From contig NW_003109992.1 of the NCBI RefSeq assembly GCF_000003605.2, positions 163,892 to 185,593 of the forward strand: a DNA stretch of 21,702 bases, written 5' to 3'. The DNA comes from Saccoglossus kowalevskii (lineage: Eukaryota; Hemichordata; Enteropneusta; Harrimaniidae). Of the stretch, positions 20,701-21,702 are shown piece after piece. The notes under the pieces are model-generated. The model was not told the DNA's origin. It made no database searches and saw only the letters and a list, made by a program, of their open reading frames with translations. Both the position numbers and the translations under genes were made by a program. How positions within the stretch are numbered: the first letter of the stretch is position 1; each line of letters opens with the position of its first letter.

Positions 20701-20763
20701 ACAGAACAAACCAACAAGAAGCGAAGGATAATACAATGAAGTACCGACCATGGTTAACAGTTG
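5569..20763 (-). CDS. SLC23: SLC23-family nucleobase/ascorbate transporter (gene span, 5'-partial)
   Basis: This is a plasma-membrane carrier of the NAT/NCS2 family, whose members move ascorbate with sodium, or nucleobases. Eleven coding exons with GT-AG borders join in one frame without stops into 527 residues ending at TAA 5571-5569. The visible part starts at the first membrane helix, so perhaps 40-100 N-terminal residues are missing. Family hallmarks appear in order: TTFGSR-type VTFGSRLPIVQG (51-61), RFIGPLTIAPT (about 133-143), CFTITDVF, ESLGDYYAC with E286 and D290, GAPPPPGHAVTRGIG (about 299-313), the NAT signature region (335-344), NMNSSR, LDNTIPGTQEERG, and a YDLPFGM C-terminal motif. 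The signature [QEP]-N-x-G-x4-T-[RKG] reads S-S-N-G-x4-T-R, losing the first two conserved residues. The paralogue and substrate cannot be assigned from this. Confidence 0.93.
5946..6104. repeat. (CACTA)n microsatellite in SLC23 intron 10
   Basis: About 30 copies of the pentamer CACTA, interrupted at 5987-6025 by copies reading CATAAACTA and CACTAAACTA. It is followed by a degenerate CACCT/CATCG tail to about 6135. The array spans 40 per cent of the 402-bp intron and ends about 50 bases from the exon 10 donor. Long open frames across it are by-products of the repeat. Confidence 0.95.
6153..6248 (-). CDS. SLC23 exon 10 (residues 436-468)
   Basis: The acceptor ACGTTTCAG ends at 6249 and the donor GTAATA starts at 6152, with phases 1 in and 1 out. 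It encodes NTNANQIINVILRNGMIIGG followed by LVGFILDNTIP. The LDNTIPG motif is strongly conserved in animal SLC23 proteins. This exon was too short to show as a long open frame and was placed from its splice sites. Confidence 0.94.
6730..6873 (-). CDS. SLC23 exon 9 (residues 388-436)
   Basis: The acceptor CTTTCCACTAG ends at 6874 and the donor GTACAT starts at 6729, with phases 1 in and 1 out. It encodes TIIAIGVASLQHCNMNSSR, where S-(N)-L-Q-x-x-(D/N)-(L/M)-N-S-S-R-N-L is a family hallmark. It then has a helix and VPQYLTQNPEVIDTG, like the family's P-x-(Y/W)-x-x-x-N-P. Confidence 0.95.
6874..7383 (-). other. SLC23 intron 8, nothing further seen
   Basis: AT-rich intron with an (AT)n-like run near 6980-7000. 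A 70-codon open frame at 7072-7284 has no similarity to the transporter or to any family I know. Confidence 0.6.
7384..7513 (-). CDS. SLC23 exon 8 (residues 345-388)
   Basis: The acceptor AAATTATACAG ends at 7514 and the donor GTATGA starts at 7383, with phases 0 in and 1 out. It encodes VGNRRVIQ, continuing the TR-VGxR motif from exon 7. It goes on with a helix including AIVGKLAAIIASIPIPMIGG, matching the family's G-K-F-x-A-x-F-A-(S/T)-(I/L)-P-x-P-(V/I)-x-G-G. Confidence 0.95.
7695..8227. mobile_element. Inverted-repeat element in SLC23 intron 7 (533 bp)
   Basis: The ends CATCATCCCTCAACAC (7695-7710) and GTGTTGAGGGATGGTG (8212-8227) are inverted repeats matching at 15 of 16 positions. The interior is less AT-rich than the surrounding intron and holds a large hairpin at 7981-8057 and several near-palindromic copies of CTTAGCxxGTGCTAAG. 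No coding sequence is present, so it would be a non-autonomous DNA element. No target-site duplication was recognised. The same CCCTCAACAC word occurs at about 723-732. Confidence 0.6.
7981..8057. repeat. Large imperfect hairpin, 77 nt
   Basis: GCGTTCACGCAC (7981-7992) pairs with GTGCGTGAACGC (8046-8057). GCACGGGCTAAGA (8002-8014) pairs with TCTTAGCCCGTGC (8024-8036). AAGAAG-like spacers also partly pair. A diverged third copy, GTGCGCGAACGCTTAGCCC, lies near 8147-8165, so the hairpin arm itself is repeated within the element. Confidence 0.85.
8228..9382 (-). other. Remainder of SLC23 intron 7; one E-box palindrome
   Basis: No exon was found. TGATCACGTGATCA at 8959-8972 is a 14-bp palindrome containing TCACGTGA, the E-box preferred by MITF/TFE-type factors. 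A palindrome of that length is expected about once by chance in this window, so it is noted only. Short open frames near 8245-8622 look random. Confidence 0.5.
9383..9633 (-). CDS. SLC23 exon 7 (residues 261-344), catalytic core with altered NAT signature
   Basis: The acceptor CATTTGTTTAG ends at 9634 and the donor GTTAGT starts at 9382, with phases 1 in and 0 out. It encodes RWGLPTVSVA, then FESLGDYYACAHLSG, which keeps the transport-critical Glu286 and Asp290, then GAPPPPGHAVTRGIGVEGIG. The helix-10 signature reads SSNGAISVTR at 335-344. Gly338, Thr343 and Arg344 are kept, but the usual Gln/Glu/Pro at position 1 and the near-invariant Asn at position 2 are both Ser. An Asn appears one residue later. 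Confidence 0.95.
9912..10062 (-). CDS. SLC23 exon 6 (residues 211-261)
   Basis: The acceptor TTTTGTACAG ends at 10063 and the donor GTGAGT starts at 9911, with phases 0 in and 1 out. It encodes VILSVCITWFLCFTITDVF, the conserved helix with T-x-T-D-(V/A)-F. A soluble loop with YLVRTDRSDDLI follows, then PWIWFPIP, which in the family precedes (F/G)-x-W-G-x-P-T. Confidence 0.94.
10297..10417 (-). CDS. SLC23 exon 5 (residues 170-210)
   Basis: This exon has no ORF longer than 60 codons and was found from context. The acceptor TTATGTTTCAG ends at 10418 and the donor GTGAGTG starts at 10296, with phases 2 in and 0 out. It encodes ALALTLLFSQYMRNIRVP, matching the family's LFSQYL-x-N-(I/V)-x-(V/F)-P helix end. 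A basic loop follows, closing with VFSLCP, where the family usually has F-P, before VILS in exon 6. The intron separating it from exon 4 is 5.5 kb because of the LINE insertion. Confidence 0.9.
10472..10782 (+). pseudogene. Fossil of a Penelope-like reverse transcriptase (fragment)
   Basis: The plus-strand frame from about 10475 reads VPADKAADNFVFVFEIYYYKC. This matches the PADKA-x-N-x-(I/V)-(V/F)-V-x-K-x-Y-Y motif I associate with the N-terminal RT region of Penelope-like elements in corals and molluscs. It continues with F-S-K-D-x-I-L-x-N-H-(K/R)-S and TLGIST, then NDLPGLF. The expected LPYLYWIPKLHK is broken by a TGA where Trp should be (LPGLF-stop-IFELHK). A short way on, VHQKWILRS resembles the later VNQMWILKN motif, so a block between them is missing. 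The element is truncated at both ends and cannot be functional. Assignment to the Penelope group is from memory of these motifs. Confidence 0.6.
10783..11059 (+). other. Probable 5' part of the LINE, no clear coding
   Basis: This stretch lies between the Penelope-like fragment and the LINE ORF1. It is open only in short pieces and may be LINE 5' UTR or a decayed upstream part. The true 5' end of the element could not be located because no target-site duplication was found. Confidence 0.35.
11060..11596 (+). pseudogene. LINE ORF1 (Tx1/L1-like), N-terminal two thirds
   Basis: An uninterrupted 178-residue frame. The segment GIQRIRGLWRPYVND (about 64-78) followed by LLTEGLNLHGKKAVLYDETP matches the ORF1 of L1/Tx1-like non-LTR elements of invertebrates (G-(A/I)-Q-x-(V/I)-R-G-L-W-R-x-Y). 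A core containing VVRNLPLSVGDGVI and CKLTNIDNGDRIVYVD follows. In that family ORF1 binds RNA and forms the ribonucleoprotein particle. The frame stops right after TPSH, where the family continues LPR-x-(V/L). Such a continuation is legible directly after the TGA, so the stop is a lesion. The orientation is opposite to the host gene, as is usual for insertions tolerated in introns. Confidence 0.75.
11597..12078 (+). pseudogene. LINE ORF1 C-terminal part, interrupted
   Basis: After the stop, the same frame reads QVEMSEFQAIL and then breaks at further stops near 11635-11760, where a zinc-knuckle-like region would be expected. From about 11710 one frame is open to the TAG at 12076-12078. It is polar, Asn- and Thr-rich, and ends in a strongly basic block (RRGRKRKRSRKRR at about 11995-12035). 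A basic tail just before ORF2 is typical of this element group. Confidence 0.6.
12060..12765 (+). pseudogene. LINE ORF2, apurinic-like endonuclease domain, frameshifted
   Basis: Motifs of the endonuclease that nicks target DNA are present in order but in different frames: SLNCRGLRGK at 12060-12090 with the catalytic Asn; CLQETYW near 12149-12169 with the catalytic Glu; a frameshift near 12222; SRGVSILIKDK near 12244; another shift near 12355; FVNVYAP near 12360-12380; GGDFNCVIDPSLDKRG from about 12468; and, after more stops, SRLDYWLIS near 12653 and KADHNAIS near 12728-12750 with the C-terminal Asp-His pair. At least four lesions make it non-functional. ORF2 overlaps the end of ORF1 by a few codons in another frame. 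Confidence 0.75.
12766..13244 (+). pseudogene. LINE ORF2, linker and start of reverse transcriptase
   Basis: A 108-codon frame at 12768-13094 encodes the charged, coiled-coil-like linker (REKQENLENKLRETETK). It includes a shortened FWGLEKKYIEA segment, where the family has a longer basic stretch before Y-F-x-x-L-E-K, and then GKIITNPEEILRKEVKFYQEL. In another frame, NKTPGLNDIPVDIY at about 13203-13244 is the first reverse transcriptase block (N-x-(S/T)-P-G-x-D-G-(L/I)-x-x-E-(F/Y)-Y type). The coding match ends abruptly there. Confidence 0.65.
13245..13450. mobile_element. Non-coding insertion in the LINE with a TTAA MITE right end
   Basis: Reverse transcriptase sequence stops at about 13244 and resumes after 13450. 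The last 50 bases or so (from TATGAGATCCATATAT to CGACGACTACCGCCCCTTAA) align with the right end of the MITE at 5172-5304, including the terminal TTAA. The left part is unrelated to that MITE, and no matching left inverted end was found. The left boundary is therefore only the point where LINE coding is lost. The replaced LINE segment has about the same length as the insertion, so a deletion must accompany it. Confidence 0.5.
13554..13786. mobile_element. TA-flanked MITE nested in the LINE reverse transcriptase
   Basis: The inverted ends are CTGTAAAACACG at 13556 and CATGTTTTACAG ending at 13784, flanked by TA on both sides (13554-13555 and 13785-13786). Removing the element and one TA leaves a site whose translation runs LPPIIN into CDQVGYMKG in a single LINE frame. 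That supports these exact borders and a TA target-site duplication. The interior has repeated words ATTCGCTAA and AATTAGCGA and no coding. TA targets suggest mobilisation by a Tc1/mariner-like or similar transposase. Confidence 0.85.
13916..13965. repeat. 25-bp tandem duplication inside RT motif A
   Basis: TTTGACTCTG-A-GGAACATAATTTTA at 13916-13940 is followed directly by the same 25 bases with T for A at 13941-13965 (24 of 25 identical). Because 25 is not a multiple of three, it shifts the frame just after KAFDS and creates a TGA. It is probably a replication slippage event more recent than most other LINE lesions. Confidence 0.95.
14261..15314 (+). pseudogene. LINE ORF2, C-terminal region
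   Basis: Decayed but recognisable in pieces: WESKLEKIEKKLELL and FLSVFGKITVLKV near 14370-14470 (the W-x-x-(R/K)-L-x-K-I-x-x-x-L-x-x-W-x-x-R-x-L-(T/S)-x-x-G-K block); MVDAEAVIKALHCSWIDRF near 14606-14660 (the GGL-x-M-(V/I)-x-x-x-x-x-x-x-(A/S)-L-K-C-S-W-(V/I)-x-R block); and a final open piece from NILGFEKDW near 15117 to VRT and TAA at 15312-15314, with AFAIYKARIIKQKN. This ending is typical of L1/Tx1-like elements. Many stops and frameshifts separate the pieces. Confidence 0.7.
15315..15755 (+). other. LINE 3' UTR and remaining intron
   Basis: AATAAA occurs near 15398 and again at 15444, and the LINE 3' end is probably close to 15450-15460. No terminal repeat or target-site duplication was found to fix it. 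A 60-codon open frame at 15471-15653 has no recognised similarity. Confidence 0.4.
15756..15886 (-). other. Exon-like segment in SLC23 intron 4 (possible alternative exon 5)
   Basis: On the minus strand, GTTATGACAG ends at 15883 and CAG followed by GTAAAC lies at 15770-15762. These bound a 115-base open segment (15768-15882) with phases 2 in and 0 out, identical to exon 5 (121 bases). Its translation has LLISDHCPTNIYGVP where exon 5 has LLFSQYMRNIRVP, and it ends VFIQYQ where exon 5 ends VFSLCP. Spliced from exon 4 to exon 6 it keeps the frame, whereas including both exons would not. Against this, the helix is less hydrophobic and the intron before it would be only 75 bases. The stretch YGVPIRKNKPW also resembles the G-Y-G-x-x-x-x-K-x-S-P-W motif of ionotropic glutamate receptor ligand-binding domains, so it could be an unrelated gene fragment. 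Confidence 0.35.
15928..15951. repeat. (AAT)n microsatellite
   Basis: About seven copies of AAT just inside intron 4, a few bases from the exon 4 donor at 15957. Confidence 0.9.
15958..16142 (-). CDS. SLC23 exon 4 (residues 109-170)
   Basis: The acceptor ACTTCACAG ends at 16143 and the donor GTAAGTA starts at 15957, with phases 0 in and 2 out. It encodes IQGSVLLAGVFEM, then GFSGLFGFLIRFIGPLTIAP, one of the most conserved stretches of the family. It ends STHWGISFM, with the final Met split with the next exon. This exon forms two to three membrane helices. Confidence 0.95.
16190..18814. repeat. Minisatellite, 20-bp unit, about 131 copies, in SLC23 intron 3
   Basis: The consensus unit is TTACRATATCATGTAATGGR. 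The period is exactly 20 except for single-base shifts near 17613, 17957 and 18664. Common variants read TTAAAATATCATGTAATGGA, TTACAATATAATGTAATGGA and TCACAATATCATGTGATGAG. Blocks of variants recur at offsets of about 780-840 bases, so a higher-order organisation overlies the basic unit. The array makes up three quarters of the 3.5-kb intron and begins about 50 bases upstream of exon 4. All frames contain stops, so it is not coding. Confidence 0.98.
18815..19618 (-). other. Rest of SLC23 intron 3, nothing seen
   Basis: AT-rich with no exon-like segment. A 67-codon open frame at 19304-19507 on the other strand is rich in Ile, Phe and Lys and looks random. Confidence 0.6.
19619..19692 (-). CDS. 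SLC23 exon 3 (residues 84-108)
   Basis: The acceptor GGTTTTATAG ends at 19693 and the donor GTGAGT starts at 19618, with phases 1 in and 0 out. It encodes a hydrophilic loop with two N-glycosylation-type sites (NGS, NLS), ending TWEDRARE. The family typically has W-x-x-R-x-R-E-(L/I)-Q-G-(A/S) across this junction, and exon 4 supplies IQGS. The downstream intron contains the 2.6-kb minisatellite. Confidence 0.9.
19693..20140 (-). other. SLC23 intron 2
   Basis: No exon was found. A GC-richer patch at about 19960-20090 has the short inverted pair CGTTGTTT and AAACAACG. An 85-codon plus-strand frame at 19888-20145 overlaps it and runs into exon 2, so I regard it as chance. Confidence 0.5.
20141..20226 (-). 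CDS. SLC23 exon 2 (residues 55-84)
   Basis: The acceptor ATTTCAG ends at 20227 and the donor GTACGT starts at 20140. The phases are 2 in and 1 out, fitting both neighbours. It encodes LPIVQGISIAYYIPAIV, the family's conserved LPIVQG motif and third helix, then GLPQWEC leading into the large loop. Confidence 0.93.
20600..20763 (-). CDS. SLC23 exon 1 of those visible (residues 1-55)
   Basis: The acceptor ATTACAG ends at 20764 and the donor GTAAGA starts at 20599. The exon starts in phase 0 and ends in phase 2 (TCCAG, completing Arg in the next exon). The translation begins QLLTMVGTSLYYP, matching the family's first helix (Q-H-Y-L-T-M-F-G type). It then has a short polar loop with CVEDDIKDD and a second helix ending FLQVTFGS. 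There is no initiator context here, so at least one upstream coding exon is missing. Confidence 0.9.
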
Positions 20764-21212
20764 CTGTAATCGAATACATAGCATACAAACATAGAAATCA
20801 GTGTCTCAAGAAATACAACTATGATCATTTTCAATATTTTTTTAATTATTGGCAGTTTCCTTCATTTTTACTTGTTATTTATAGTTGTTCCTAGATAGGT
20901 AGAATGAGGTAAGTTTCAGATCTGCTAGCCAAGGCTGCTATTTTTTGGAACTGTTTAGGTTTGAAAACTAAAACCATTTAACAGATAATAGGGATTCGTT
21001 CATGAACTTTGCTCTAACGAATCACTGATTAGCATTGTCAGATTGCACTGGCAATTAGCTAGATGGCTATATGAATGATTCTACTATAAAATCTCAATTA
21101 AGAGTTACAAACTGTTCCACACTGGACACTAAATTGGATATGCCCTCATGGGAATCACACTGGCGAAAATTTAATATATTGAACATTCTATACAGCCTAT
21201 ATTTGTTACAAA
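20764..21212 (-). other. Sequence upstream of the first visible SLC23 exon
   Basis: Pyrimidine-rich acceptor sequence precedes 20763. I searched the minus strand for the expected N-terminal exon, ending in a phase-0 donor after a (L/F)-L-G-F-like end, and found none. The sequence is therefore read as intron. Confidence 0.5.
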
Positions 21213-21702
21213 AATGCACTACATAAAATAATAGATGCACTATATAACATGGTAAATGCACTACAGAACATGGTAAATGCACTACATAACATGGTAAATG
21301 CACTACATAACATGGTAAATGCACTACATAACATGGTAAATGCACTACATAAGATGGTAAATGCACTACATAAGATGGTAAATGCACTACATAACATGAT
21401 AAATGCCCTACAGAACATGGTAAATGCACTACAGAACATGGTAAATGCACTACATAACATGGTAAATGCACTACATAACATGATAAATGCACTATATAAC
21501 ATGGTAAATGCACAACATAACATGATAGATGCACTACATAACATGGTAAATGTACTACATAACATGATAGATGCACGACATAACATGGTAAATGTACTAC
21601 ATAATATGATAAATACACTACACGACATAATAAATGCACTACATAATATGATAAATACACTACATTACATGATGAATGCACTACATGACATGATAGATGC
21701 AC
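21213..21702. repeat. Minisatellite, 21-bp unit, running off the right edge
   Basis: The consensus unit is ATGCACTACATAACATGGTAA, with about 23 copies to the window end. Variants include CATAAGATGG, CAGAACATGG and CATGATAGATG. Because 21 is divisible by three and the unit has no stop in two minus-strand frames, open frames of 202 and 140 codons appear. They translate to monotonous heptads such as YVVHLPC and are not believed to be proteins. The true array length is unknown. Confidence 0.97.

Noticed and set aside
21094-21702. 202-codon open frame on the minus strand.
   Set aside because: It is a translation of the 21-bp tandem array plus a short tail, monotonous and hydrophobic, with no start or splice support.

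Overview
The window is animal nuclear DNA, most likely from a marine invertebrate. It is AT-rich and its one clear gene is split into many short exons with GT-AG introns. Intergenic and intronic DNA is full of decayed retroelements, small inverted-repeat elements and tandem arrays. No bacterial-style gene clusters, CRISPR arrays, rRNA genes or tRNA genes were seen. The species cannot be fixed from the sequence.

The right three quarters (about 5.57-20.76 kb) is one minus-strand gene for an SLC23-family (nucleobase/ascorbate transporter, NAT) membrane protein. I assembled eleven coding exons by reading splice sites and phases by hand. They join in a single frame into the last 527 residues of the protein, ending at a TAA at 5569. 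The N-terminal exon or exons lie beyond what I can see, probably beyond the right edge. The NAT signature in exon 7 is changed: both of its first two positions are serine. A second exon-like segment in the intron upstream of exon 5 has the same splice phases as exon 5 and aligns weakly to it, so it is a candidate mutually exclusive exon.

The introns carry most of the other structure. Intron 4 (5.5 kb) holds a dead LINE of the L1/Tx1-like kind in antisense orientation to the host gene, next to a fossil of a Penelope-like reverse transcriptase. The LINE itself contains a TA-flanked MITE, a second MITE end that also occurs at 5.3 kb, and a 25-bp tandem duplication inside reverse transcriptase motif A. 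Intron 3 holds a 2.6-kb minisatellite with a 20-bp unit. Intron 10 holds a (CACTA)n array. Intron 7 holds a 533-bp inverted-repeat element with a strong internal hairpin. A 21-bp array runs off the right edge upstream of the visible exons.

The left 5.5 kb is mostly intergenic. It has a possible 3'-terminal exon of an unknown minus-strand gene with overlapping poly(A) signals on both strands, several CCCGGG-containing repeat-like patches, a CRE-containing promoter-like patch, a possible cysteine-rich exon, a perfect IR3 nuclear-receptor palindrome, a 318-bp fold-back element and a TTAA-flanked MITE.
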